From Cephalotus follicularis (taxonomy: Eukaryota; Streptophyta; Magnoliopsida; Oxalidales; Cephalotaceae), in contig BDDD01001678.1 of the NCBI GenBank assembly GCA_001972305.1, positions 136,680 to 200,679 on the forward strand: a stretch of DNA of 64,000 nucleotides. Reading direction: 5' to 3'. The translations under genes were made by a program, and so were the position numbers. Positions within the stretch are counted from its first letter, which is position 1, and every line of letters starts with the position of its first letter. The notes beneath the pieces are model-generated. The model saw only the letters and a program-made list of their open reading frames with translations. It had not been told where the DNA came from and made no database searches. Shown here piece after piece: positions 12,467 to 22,612 of this stretch.

Positions 12467-13600
12467 AGTTTTCTTCCTCGGCCAATAGCCGAGCCTCGGG
12501 TTCAACCCGAGCATCATCAACCCTCTCCATCTCTATCCCCATTGGGACCTCATTCTCCTCGTCTAAGCGAAATCGCCGACAACGTGTCATACTTATTCCA
12601 ACCCATTGAAGGCGATCCTCCCAGAAGGTATGGTTAACTCCCTTGGGTTCTAGAGCAGAGAGTATGGCCAGAACGGTCCTTTGGGACAAACTCAGAGCTG
12701 ACCTCTTGTTGAGTTTTTGGATATCTAGGGAGTCCGACCACTGGCAAGGGGTGAAATCAGGAAGGTTCCTGACAAGAAAGTACCTCCCTCTCCATCCCTT
12801 GATAGACTTGGTAGGCTCCACTAGAAGCTTCCTGGTAAGTCCAGGACAGGACTTGAAGTAGTACCTTCACTTGGCAGGGGAGACTGCCAGAAGGTGAAAC
12901 TCTTTGGAGAGTCCGACGGTAGCATCCACCTCGGACTCCGAGCACTTCACCAAAAATCTTATGACGAAGGCCCAGGACTGTGGCTGGAACAATGCAGGGT
13001 GGATCTTGAAGTGCTTCAGGATCTCAACAGAAAAGGGCAAAAGCGGGAATCTCAGATCGTGCTCCAGAGCATCCAAGAATACCGAAAAATTCCCAGGTCT
13101 GCTCTCGGTTACCTCCTTGGTATCGCTCGGAAGGCCATATACTAGGCCTTTTGGGAAGACAAATTTAGTGGACAATTCTTTCACCTTTTCTTTGTTGAGC
13201 ACGCTCTTCTTGAATTCAACCCTAAACACTTGGGTCCTCGCTCCGATGGAGGTAGATCCGGGAGCCCCCGCGGTAGCAGCATCCATCTCCACCTCAGCAT
13301 TTAGAGGACGCTCAACTATGGTCACGCCCTCAGTCAGGAGACTCACCACGTCTGAGTCGTTAACCTATATAGAGGTTTGCTTGGTCCTGGACATTTGAGG
13401 TTTCTAGAGAGAGAGAGAGAGAGAGGATGAGAAGGGTGAGAAAAACCCCAAGGAAGACCCAATGGTTTTTCAAAAACAAGTAAAACCAGAAAAGAAACTC
13501 ACCAAAGATTCTTGAAGAAGACTTGGTGGAAAACTGATTACAAATCTGGGGATGACGAGGGATTCAAGAAAGTGTAAAGAGACTTTTTGAGGAAGACAAC

Positions 13601-13610
13601 ATATTTTAAA
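13601..13610 (-). promoter_or_regulatory. TATA-like box for the opposite-strand gene (element A)
   Basis: The minus strand reads CTTTAAAATATG about 216 bp before the predicted start codon at 13394. The equivalent site in element D (55231-55238) is a better TATAAAAG, 214 bp before its start position. Conserved spacing supports a promoter separate from the LTR. Confidence 0.5.
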
Positions 13611-13883
13611 GGGCGAGGGATTAAATCCAAGTTGTAGGATTATACAGGGATTAAGCGACTAAGGTCAAGCCCGTCAAATCGGGCGCAAAAAGCTAAAAGC
13701 TAACGCGCGGGAAATGAAAAGGCGTGAGCGTTACGGACGCTTGCTCTTCTTTTCTTAAGGTAATAACGAAGTTGGGCTAAGCAGTGAAGGCCCAATTTCC
13801 AAATCAGACTTAGTTTGTACATTGAAGCCCCGCTCAAAGCCAAGCCACAAATAGTCTCCATCCATTGCCAAGTCCAAAAAATG

Positions 13884-13900
13884 AAGACTAGGGGAGCATA
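13884..13900 (+). other. Polypurine tract of element A
   Basis: AGACTAGGGGAGCATA directly precedes the 3' LTR start TGATACGGG. Element D has GGACTAAGGGGGCATA at the same place. Confidence 0.75.
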
Positions 13901-14317
13901 TGATACGGGAAAAATCCTGTATATAATCGGTGCCACGTGTCCTCGAGAAATTGAGACAGATGTCCTCCAGAGTTTAAGCACGTGGTCGGGTGTCACTATT
14001 CGAAATCTGGCAAGATGGTGCATAATAACTTCCAGGCGCCAAATCCGGTGGAGAATCAGGGAAATGCCCGAGATACTAGGCATTTCCTTAGGGGAACACG
14101 TATCACCTCCAACTATCATGCAAGGCAGTTACAATCACCTCCTATAAATACAAGAATCAAATACATAGCACTGGTCCTCCATTTCTACACACTAGAGCAC
14201 CTTGTGATTATATTCTCTGCCTACCACTGACTTTAGCATCGGAATGTCCCCGGGAGAAAACCCCCCTGAACCTTCGACGAGTCTGTTCATTCTGTGCAGG
14301 AAAGATGATCAACAATC

Positions 14318-15599
14318 TGTTAGATATAGTGACCCGAAAAGCCATTAGATTGGTTGTCACATTGTATCTTATCTTGTATAGAACAATCTTATTCTTTTAT
14401 ATATATGATGTGTGCTAATTTTGTTATGGCTATGTCACTTGTATTTTATCACATAATTGAAGTAGTTTAATTATTACCTACTTATACTAGTGATGCCCTG
14501 ACATAAGGTTGGATACCTGGCATGGAGGCTGTGAGACTGGTTACCTTATTTCTTATGTCAAACTTGTTCCAAGTCATAGGTTCACTTTGTGGGCACTAGT
14601 GAACCGGATAGACTTGCGCGTATGTTGCCTGCTCATGGAATCGGGGGATGGATTCTCTCACTACCATCTGTGTTGGACACTAGGGCAAAGACTTTTATAT
14701 ACTTGACTGGCCAGAAGGCGTCGACGTCTTTTAGAAAGACATCGACGCATTTTCCTGATAAAGACGTTGATGTATTTTAGAAAACATCGATGTGCTTTAG
14801 TGCCACGTTGCAAAGGAGTCGACGTCTTTTGGAAGGCGTCGACGTCTTTGAGCAGAACGTGCAGCCTGTGCACGAGCTAAAATTGTGGGCACGATCTCTC
14901 CCTAGTTTCCAGCATCCAGCTCTAGTTCTTGCAAGTTTTGGAAACGTGGGAATCATGGCTTCAGACTCCAAGGGAGTGAAGGCCATGATTCTGAGTACAT
15001 GGGAGATTGGGAGAGAGGATCAGGGGCTGGTATAAAACATTTTCTGCAGAAATGAAAAGTGAGTGTGGAATATTGGAGTTTTTGCTGGGCAATTGAGAGC
15101 TCGAATTCCTCTGCAGATTGTGAGTGATTCTTCATCTGGCATACACCAAGCAAAGGCTTATCTAGGGTGGATTGATTACTGACTTCATTGGTCATAATCA
15201 ATACTCCTTTTCTAAGCTAAGTGAGAGAGAGTGAGAGTTCTTAGCTCTTGGAGTTTGCTGGTTGGATTCTCTGCTGTATCTGAGGCTTGGAGAAGATCGA
15301 AGGGATTCTACTCAAGCTTGTAGAGGCAAAGAACGAAGGAGCCAACACCCATTGGTATAATCTTTTGGCCCCCTCTTCTTCTTGCCATGTTTGTGTGTCA
15401 CCATTGGATGCAATGGTGACACTTATTCAATTATGTTGATGTTGTGGTGATCCATGGGATCTGTGGACGTGTCTCTATGGACTTGTTTATGTTATATAGG
15501 GTGTTTTTCCGCTGCATGATTAACTGTTTAAAATTTTATTATACACTCTTACACCCTTTGTCCATTTTGACACCGGAGTCGGTATACCCGATTCCATCA
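14318..15599 (+). mobile_element. Solo LTR, family F3 copy 1, in the 3' LTR of element A
   Basis: Starts TGTTAGATATAGTGACCC and ends GATTCCATCA, with CAATC duplicated at 14313-14317 and 15600-15604. It is 1282 bp with no internal region. It contains a perfect 8-bp-arm hairpin (14579-14605, GGTTCACT and AGTGAACC) and a phased GTCGAC motif array (14716-14864). Relatives are at 26072-28202 and, reversed, at 28206-28786. The family looks copia-like, but that is uncertain without an internal domain. Confidence 0.9.
14716..14864. repeat. GTCGAC-type motif array with 20-21-bp spacing (F3)
   Basis: GTCGAC or near variants start at 14720, 14741, 14766, 14786, 14807, 14818, 14838 and 14859. Most neighbours are 20, 21 or 25 bp apart. 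Perfect cores occur at 14720, 14818 and 14838, and ATCGAC or ATCGAT at 14741 and 14786. Confidence 0.7.
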
Positions 15600-15702
15600 C
15601 AATCATCCTTACAACCTTCTCGGAGCATATTACAGCGTTTCTCCTAACAAATCAAACCCTTCCACGTAAGAGACTGTTGAGAAGAGGATTTTCGCATCAA
15701 CA

Positions 15703-17017
15703 GCGACTAAGCATATTCAACTCCTGATGCCTTGAATATAGGGAGAAATTGTTTTTTTCTTTTTTTTTAGCAAAATTAGGTGAAAAAAAGCTTTTATACC
15801 CAACTAATCATTAAAAGAAGATACCCTGCATAAAGTGAGCAGGAGCAGATTCACCAATAAACCGAGAACATTTTCTCCTAGGTTTACTATAAATATCTAC
15901 TATTGTTTTTGAAATTTATTACCATACATGTCTACAAGACTGCCAATAATAATAATAATAATAGCATATAATTATCTATAATAAATACATAACATATGAT
16001 ATGTTATCTAACAAGTAGAATGAACAGAAAAAACTGATGTAATTATTATTATTCTTACATAACATATGATATGTCATCTAACAAGTGGAATGAACAGAAA
16101 AAAAACTGATGTAATTATTATTATTCTTTTCACTTGTTTGATGACATCTCATATACGATACATTTGTTATACATAATCATATGCTCTTAATAGCATTATT
16201 GCAAGACTGCATTTATTCTCCTCTTTTAGAACCATATATATATAGAGAGAGAATCAAATAAATAAGAACCTGAAAATAAATAGGCATGTATGAAGAATAT
16301 TATAAATCATTACATGTATAAATTAAATGAAAATATTTACAGATGCAAAATAATTTGAAACATATATGATATGAATTTTCAAAAGGACAGTTATCAGTAA
16401 ACATGAAGAAAATACCCCTAACATAACCAATAAAACTAAAGAGAATCATTGACATACGAAAATGGGTGACATTCAATTATAAATCACTAAAAGAAAAACA
16501 AATTCTCAAGCTAAAATGTATTATAATAATTAAATTGTGGTTTTACTTGAAATACCTAAAAATCAAACTTGTAGTTTGGGGCGGATAACCGAAATCTGAA
16601 CTATAAGTGCGGTTTAGTTTCGATTTGATAAATTTTCACCAAAAATCTGAAAACTCGAACCGCAAATAATTACAATTCGAATAATACTCGAATAAACACA
16701 GTTAAGAAGAATGATGATATGTACAAAAGCATCTTTAAGAATACAAAATCAACTATGGTTAAGATGTTTCCAAATTACATGCAACCCAGCAATGAAAGTA
16801 GAAATCATGTAACAAAAAACAAATGGAATGTATTTTAATGTAAATCCCGGAAATATTAACATATTTTGCCCCACAAAAGGAGTTGAAATTTGTAAAGTAT
16901 GCTTCCAATAAGTTTCAATCAAATCCACAATGTTGATAATTACAATTCAAAGTTTTAAGTAATTTTAATCATTAATTCGTTAGTAAATACTGACCCATGT
17001 GTAGAAAACCTCCAAAA
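15703..17017. other. AT-rich intergenic DNA
   Basis: I see no gene here. It contains a 70-bp tandem duplication (15987-16128, listed separately) and short simple repeats such as (AAT)n at about 15950. The sequence resembles non-TE plant intergenic DNA. Confidence 0.5.
15987..16128. repeat. 70-bp tandem duplication
   Basis: Two adjacent copies beginning ACATAACATATGATATG and ending in an ATTATTATTATTCTT run, at 15987-16056 and 16057-16128, with only a few differences. Confidence 0.85.
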
Positions 17018-18405
17018 AGAAAAAAGTTAAAGCTTAAAAAGGAAATGAAAAGGAAAACCCAAGATATAAAAATGAAATCAAGAAAGAAATGTGATAGGAA
17101 TTTAGATGAAGGGGAAAGAAACGGGAAGTAGCGTTGTTAAATGCCTTCTCTTACCAGAGAGAATCGGAGAAAGAGACGGAAACGGAGTGATTAAGATAGT
17201 GATAGAGAGATACGAAGAGAAGGTTAACAGACTCTTCGTCATTCCAAAATCCCGTGTCAATCACCAGCTATAACCGGTAACTCTGCTAGAAGGACAGAGT
17301 TCACTGACATCAATATCCATATCGTCATATACAAATTTCTTCTGTTTTTCTCTCAAAATCCTCCAAAAATAAATATAGAAAAATAAGTCGATAAACCTAC
17401 TAAAAACAGAACACTAAATCAAAAAAGTTAAAGCGTAAAAAGGAAATGAAAAGGAAAACCCAAGATATAAAATAGGATTTAAGAAAGAAATGTGATAGGA
17501 ATTTAAAAGAAGGTGAAAGAAACGGGAAGTAGCGTTGCTAAATGCCTTCTCTTGACAGAGAGAGAATCGGAGAAAGAGGAAACGGAGTGATAAAGATAGT
17601 GATAGAGAGATACGAAGAGAAGGTTAACAGACTCTTCGTCATTCCAAAATCCCGTGTCCATCACCGGCTATAACCAGTAACTATGCTAGAAGGACAAATG
17701 TTACGCCCAGAATTTTTCCGCACGCCCTTGGGGCTCATTAAGCTACAATTCCGTTCCAAGAGAGGTTCCATGGGCACACTTGCTAGAAGGTTCTAGAATT
17801 CTCTAGAGTTGTGGAGAGTTATCCTCCTAGAATTCTGAGTCATGGAGAAATTAAACTTATAGAGTTTTCCAGATTTATGGAGAGATATCATGTAAATACT
17901 AGAATAGGAGAGACATATGTAGAACTCTCTGGAGAGAGCTTCCTAGAAGCCTCTACGAAAGAGTGTAGAAACAAGAAGTAGCTAGAATGGTCTAGGTGCA
18001 AGATACTAGTCACACACTTGTACAAATCTTAACCATACATTGTACTTGACAATGCCTATAAATAGGCAAGCCATCTCATTTGTAACCAACACAGAAAACT
18101 AGTGAGTTCAAGTGAATACAAAGCTTAAGCTTTCTTTATAAACTTGTGCATTCCATCTCTCTCAATTCTTAGCTTTCTCTTTGAGAGATAAACACTTTGA
18201 GAGTAAGGGTAGGCTGACTTAGCTTATTCATTAAGGGAAGAGTTTGATAAGTACCGCACGGTCAAAGAAAGTCCGTGACACAGAGTTCACTGACATCAAT
18301 ATCCATATCATCATATACAAATTTCTTCTGTTTTTCTCTCAAAATCCTCCAAAAATAAATATAGAAAAATAAGTCGATAAACCTACTAAAAACAGAACAC
18401 TAAAT
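17018..18405. repeat. About 400-bp tandem duplication, second copy split by a solo LTR
   Basis: Copy 1 is about 17018-17421. Copy 2 is about 17423-17698 plus 18281-18405. The copies are nearly identical (shared markers GGTTAACAGACTCTTCG and AAATAAGTCGATAAACC). Read on the minus strand, the segment with CTCTCTG|GTAAGAGAAG looks like a 5' UTR with a splice donor, so a first exon of an unidentified gene may have been duplicated. That reading is tentative. Confidence 0.8.
17699..18280 (+). mobile_element. Solo LTR in the second copy of the duplication
   Basis: TGTTACGCCCAG to GTCCGTGACA, 582 bp. Comparison with the undisturbed first copy fixes the insertion between GGACA and GAGTTC. The expected duplication CAGAG is intact on the right and decayed (CAAA) on the left. 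A TATAAATA box at 18057-18064 supports plus orientation. Confidence 0.8.
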
Positions 18406-18753
18406 CGTCACCTTTTCAAGTCGATAAACTCATGCTTCCCTTTTTCTTCGCTCTCTTCTTTTTTTTTCCTTCTTTTGAAATTGAAAAATTTAAAGCTGGA
18501 GAGATAAGGAGATATTAAAGAGCGAAGATTAAGGAGGAGCGATTTTGACGGTTGGATCCGACATGAAACCCATGAAAATCGGATGCTTAACATTGGATCA
18601 ATAATAGAGTGAAAAAAAATTGAGTAGCAGAGTTGGCACTCTCTCAACTAGTTACTAAAATATCTCATAGTAGTATTATAATTCTAATCAAATTATACAA
18701 GTTAATTTTGATAAGTTTTTTTTAGTTATAACATAAGGGCCATACAATGATGA

Positions 18754-18760
18754 TATAAAA
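18754..18760 (+). promoter_or_regulatory. Possible TATA box of the NAC gene
   Basis: TATAAAA about 90 bp before the predicted NAC start codon at 18846, at a normal distance for a short plant 5' UTR. Confidence 0.4.
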
Positions 18761-18845
18761 TTAGATAGTTGTCCCCAAAACTATTAGGAAGCTCTTTCTA
18801 TTTCTCTGCTCATAGTTTCCTTTCTTTCACTTTGAAAGTTTATGA

Positions 18846-19601
18846 ATGGAGCAATATCACGGAGACCAAAGAAACAAGATGGCCACACAAAACAATCATT
18901 ATGATAGGAACATGCAACAGCAGCAACAGACCATGAATCAAAACAGAAGAACTTTTGTATTTCCACCTGGCTACAGGTTCACTCCAACAGATAAAGAGTT
19001 GGTGCTCTCTTACTTGACAAACAAAGTTAATGGCATGCCTTTGCCAACTCATATTATTGATGCTAATGTCTATCAGCACAATCCTGACGATCTCCTTAGT
19101 ATGTTTCCATTTCTTCTTTTAATTTCTATTTTAATTTGATGGCTACTTCTTTTTCTCTCTCTTTAAACGGCGATTGCAAAAGAAATACATGACCTGATTT
19201 TGTTATTTAAAAGAAAAATAGAAAACCCTTTCTTTAAAAAGAGAGAAATTAAAGAAAACCACCTTTTGTTTTGTCTTGTTTTGATTTTTTCTTTCGTTCT
19301 ATGATTCTGAATTTTTGGGCTCCGACTTAATTATTTGGCATACAGTAATGTTTTGTATTTTTTTATTTACACTTTTCTTGGACCTCGTGATACTTCAACG
19401 TCTCTCTGGTTTCATCAATATAAATCAACAGACATTAATTGAAAGAGAATCAATGACTAGCATAAGTTGATTAGTTTAGATGTGTATAGATATATGCATG
19501 CTTGAATGTCTAACAGAATTAGTTGCTTCCCCTCTTAACTGGTTTGGTTATGTACAGAAATATCTAATGAGAAAAACGGGAAAAGAGAGAAAACAATGTA
19601 C
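18846..19601 (+). pseudogene. NAC transcription factor, exon 1 and start of exon 2, disrupted
   Basis: Exon 1 (18846-19098) encodes a Gln- and Asn-rich leader, then FPPGYRFTPTDKELVLSYL, matching subdomain A of the NAC DNA-binding domain (usual form LPPGFRFHPTDEELV.YL), and LPTHIIDANVYQHNPDDLL. Donor GTATGT is at 19099 and acceptor TTATGTACAG ends at 19557. Exon 2 continues in frame (KISNEKNGKREKTMY), where the family normally goes on to a W/MYFF motif. A Tork-like copia element enters at 19602, right at that motif. The rest of the NAC domain is not found. The gene would encode a nuclear transcription factor but cannot do so now. Confidence 0.8.
19099..19557 (+). other. Intron 1 of the NAC gene
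   Basis: GT-AG intron (GTATGT...TGTACAG), AT-rich, phase 1. NAC genes commonly have their first intron at this place, after the first conserved block. Confidence 0.65.
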
Positions 19602-19933
19602 TGTTGTGATTTTAGACCGATTGACACACACACAAACTAGTGCAAATAATTAAAGCAACACAAAAGAAATACGTGGTTCGGTCATAAGACCTACGTCCAC
19701 GGCGAGATCACCCCGATCTCAGGCGATTCCACTAAGATTGATAAACCGAGTACAAGCCAGCACTCTCACAACCCTAAGTCACACCCCACACTCACAGTGT
19801 TTTTGTACTTATACTCATATGTTAAAACCCTAGTTAACATAAGGCCTAACATAAAACATGGTCCAAACAACCACTACCCATCCCGTGGCCCAAAACCCAG
19901 GTCCACACTAATTTGACTCCAATTTTAATAACA
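19602..19933 (-). repeat. 3' LTR of the copia element
   Basis: 332 bp. On the minus strand it starts TGTTATTAAAATTGG directly after GCAGTGGGAG (polypurine tract) and ends AAATCACAACA. The left flank is the NAC exon (TGTAC). Confidence 0.8.
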
Positions 19934-22310
19934 CTCCCACTGCTTGAGCAATGTCTGGTCTTGTGCAAACCATAGCATACATTAAGCTACCAACAGCTGA
20001 AGCATAAGGTACTCTCTCCATACTCTTCTGCTCTTCCGCTGTTTTAGGACCATCATCCTTGGTCAACCTGAAGTGCCTAGCAAGAGGTTGAGATACCGGT
20101 TTAGCATCCTGCATGCTGAATCTCTTAAGTATTTTCTCAACATAGTCCTGCTGAGTCAAGTTAAGTGTACAATTCTTCCTGTCCCTAAAGATCTTCATAC
20201 CAAGTATCTGTCTGGCTTCACCAAGATCTTTCATCTCAAATGCCTCTGCTAAATCCTTCTTCAATCTCCTGATATCCTCCATGCTTGTACCAGCAACTAA
20301 CATATCATCAACATATAACAGAAGAATCAAGAAATTACCTTCTGATGTCTTCCTGAAATATACACAGTGATCACTCTCACATCTACTGAACTGATGTCTC
20401 ACCATGAAGCTGTCAAACTTTAAATACCACTGCCTAGGTGCCTGTTTCAACCCGTACAAGCTCTTCTTCAATCTGCATACAAGATTCTTCTTTGCACTGA
20501 CTTCAAAACCCTCAGGCTGCTGCATGTAAATCTCTTCATCCAAATCACCATGAAGAAAAGCTGTCTTCACATCTAGTTGTTCTAGATACAGATCCTACAT
20601 AGCCACAATGCTCAGCACAGTTCTGATCGAAGTCATCTTCACAACTGGCGAAAAAATCTCATCATAATCAATGCCCTTCTTCTGTGCAAACCCTTTTACA
20701 ACAAGTCTGGCCTTGTACCTTTGTCTACCATCAGCTTCATTCTTGATTCTGTAGACCCATTTGCTCTGAAGGGGTTTTCGCCCATCTGGAAGTTTAACCA
20801 ACTCCCAAGTTTGATTCTTAGTCAAGGAGTCCATCTCCTCCTTCATTGCCTGCTCCCACTCAATCCGAGTATCTACCTCTAGTGCCTCATCTAGAGTCTC
20901 AGGCTCACCAGCATCAGTATATAGAATATGATTCAAAACAGGAGAATATCTCCTTGGAGCTCGTCTCTCTCTGATGCTTCTCCTCAAATGTGAAGGTGGT
21001 GTAGCAACCTCAGGCTCATCTCCCTGAACTGACTCTGGAGCAGCTTCATCATCAACTTGAACATTCTCCTTTATCGTCTGAGTGCCTCTCAAATCTAACT
21101 TAACCTGCTCAGATTTCTCTACACCATCAGAACTGGGAGCATTTCTGTTTTTGTATAACTTCAGCTCATTGAAGACTACATCCCTGCTCCTAACAACCTT
21201 CTTAGCAGCACTATCCCAAAGACGGAAACCATACTCATTTTCACCATAGCCAAGAAAATAACACTTCCTTGATTTGGGATCAAGCTTTCCCCTGCACTCG
21301 CTATCAATATGCACAAAAGCTTCACAACCAAATACTCTCAAATAGTTGTAGTTAACTGGTTTACCTGTCCAAGCTTCCTCTGGAACTCCATTGTCTAGTG
21401 CTGTAGAGGGACTACGGTTAATGAGATATACCGCAGTAGAAACAGCTTCTGCCCAACAAAACAATGGTAACCCTGCATGCAACCTCATAGCTCTGGCACG
21501 CTCCATAATTGTTCTGTTCATCCTCTCGGCAACTCCATTCTCCTGGGGCGTCCTGGGAGGAGTTTTGATTCTCCTGATCCCAGCTTTCTGGCAGAACTGC
21601 TCAAACTCACCACTGCAGTATTCACCTCCATTGTCTGACTTTAGACACTTCAATTTCTTTCCAGTCTCGTTTTCAACCGATTCTTTCCACCTTCTGAATG
21701 TACTAAACACATCTGACTTGTTTCTGATTGTGTAGATCCAAGTCTTCCTTGTAGCATCATCTATGAAAGTGACGTAATAATGTGCTCCACCCATTGAGGC
21801 AATATTTGCTGGTCCCCATACATCTGTATGCACTAGCTCAAGCTTCTCTTGCTTTCTTTCTGGACCAACCTTCAGAAATCTCACCCGCTTCTGTTTGCCG
21901 AGTACACAGCTCTCACAAAACTCATGATCAATCTCCTTTAGCTCTGGCAACGCTTTCCGTGAATGTAGAATCTTCAGTCCTGTTTCACTCATATGCCCGA
22001 GCCTCAAATGCCACATTCTAGAGTCAATCTGTGCTGTGTAGTTCACCGAAGCATAACTCAAATCAGTAAGCAGATATAATGTACCAACCTACTTTCCTCT
22101 AGCTACTGTCAAGGATCCCTTCTGAACCTTCCATGAGTGATCTCCAAAAATAGTGTTATACCCCTCATTATCAAGTGCACTAGTTGATATGAGGTTTCTT
22201 CTCAACTCCGGAATATATCTGACACCATTCAGAGTCCACTTCGTTCCATTTGGCAGCTGCAAAATGACCTTTCCCATTCCTGCAACCGGACAGGGATGAT
22301 CATCACCCAA
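19934..22310 (-). pseudogene. Copia pol: protease end, integrase, reverse transcriptase
   Basis: In order on the minus strand: protease C-terminus (ADDHP..VAGMGKV type, LPNGTKWTLNGVRYIPELRRN); the GAG-pre-integrase zinc finger (MWHLRLGHMSETGL, CESCVLGKQKR); the integrase core with D (HTDVWGP), D (LKSDNGGEY) and E (PQENGVAERMNRT); then RT (QSKWVYRIK, KARLVVKGFAQ) with the catalytic box LLYVDDMLVAG. Two stops interrupt it: TAG at about 22087 and TAG at about 20593. RT ends at RPDIAQAVGV, where the next bases are already polypurine tract and LTR. No RNase H remains. Confidence 0.9.
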
Positions 22311-22324
22311 TTTATCTTCTTAAT

Positions 22325-22612
22325 GATATTCTGATATCGATTCATGCATTGCATGGTTTAATTCTAAGAAAACAGTTGATGTCACTCAAATACATCCATA
22401 TAACTCTCTTGGTCCAAACGAATCAACACGTAAGTCCACTTATTCCATCCAAGAATCGATGATGCTTCGACATTTTATCAAACAAACTATATATTGAGGA
22501 TTTGGCCCACTATGTTTTTTTTTTATGGTTTTGAATCAATTGGTAACATCGACATGATTTTTAGAAGTATAAAATATCGGAGGTCCTAATTGCACAAAAT
22601 TAAAGGATATGG
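22325..22612. repeat. Direct repeat, copy 1 (partner 25722-25990)
   Basis: About 280 bp that recur at 25722-25990 with roughly one change in ten bases (shared markers ATTGCATGGTTTAATTC and GTCCAAACGAATCAACACG). It abuts the broken 5' end of the copia element. No coding signal was recognised. Confidence 0.85.

Larger units (their letters stand above)
11027..13394 (-). pseudogene. Element A opposite-strand gene (Transposase_28-like, coiled coil), broken
   Basis: A gene inferred on the strand opposite to gag-pol. Exon 1 (13394-12467) starts M-S-R-T-K-Q-T-S, has a stop 10 codons in, then a region with FVFPKGLVYGLPSD, PLLPFSVEILKHFKIHPALF, FQPQSWAFVIRFLV and, after a frameshift near 12867, EPTKSIKGWRGRYFLVRN. 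This pattern resembles the Pfam 'putative gypsy type transposon' family. Intron 1 is 12466-12362 (phase 1) and intron 2 is 11865-11794 (phase 0). Exon 2 is basic and low-complexity, then has KARKDWTNEGLMHNCLRSHFR. Exon 3 is a predicted coiled coil (LEEVLKTQESIVEAKK) followed by a FYTCQKWVSSLHP segment and an acidic, Pro-rich end. Both introns match element D exactly in position and phase. Function is unknown. Confidence 0.75.
1120..15702 (+). mobile_element. Element A: Ty3/gypsy Tat-like LTR retrotransposon with two nested solo LTRs
   Basis: The outer boundaries are firm. Both LTRs begin TGATACGGG and end ATCAACA, and the 5-bp duplication GCGAC lies immediately outside (1115-1119 and 15703-15707). 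Internal order is primer-binding site, gag, protease, RT, RNase H, archaeal-type RNase H, integrase, hairpin region, a gene on the opposite strand, polypurine tract, 3' LTR. Two later insertions interrupt it: a solo LTR in pol (5035-7607) and one in the 3' LTR (14318-15599). Without them the element is about 10.7 kb. All ORFs carry stops or frameshifts, so it is inactive. Lineage assignment rests on the gag type and the second RNase H, which is a known hallmark of the Tat group. Confidence 0.9.
13901..15702 (+). repeat. 3' LTR of element A, split by a solo LTR
   Basis: The parts 13901-14317 and 15600-15702 together match the 5' LTR. The insert 14318-15599 divides it at CAATC. The TATAAATA box is at about 14144-14151. 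The right end is followed by GCGAC at 15703-15707, the target duplication. Confidence 0.9.
19602..22322 (-). mobile_element. Ty1/copia (Tork-like) element, truncated at its 5' end and internally deleted
   Basis: On the minus strand. Its 3' LTR is 19602-19933 and its pol is 22310-19934. The 5' LTR, gag and start of protease are missing: recognisable sequence stops at about 22322, where a repeat shared with 25722 begins. RNase H is also missing, because RT runs directly into the polypurine tract and LTR. Lineage is inferred from the RT and integrase motifs. Confidence 0.85.

Noticed and set aside
11045-13398. Plus-strand ORFs across the opposite-strand gene
   Set aside because: Homology between elements A and D, splice sites and family motifs all lie on the minus strand; the plus-strand frames are shadows.
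18408-18647. 79-codon minus-strand ORF with a KRRKKKEE stretch
   Set aside because: Low-complexity purine-rich sequence with no recognisable domain or second copy.
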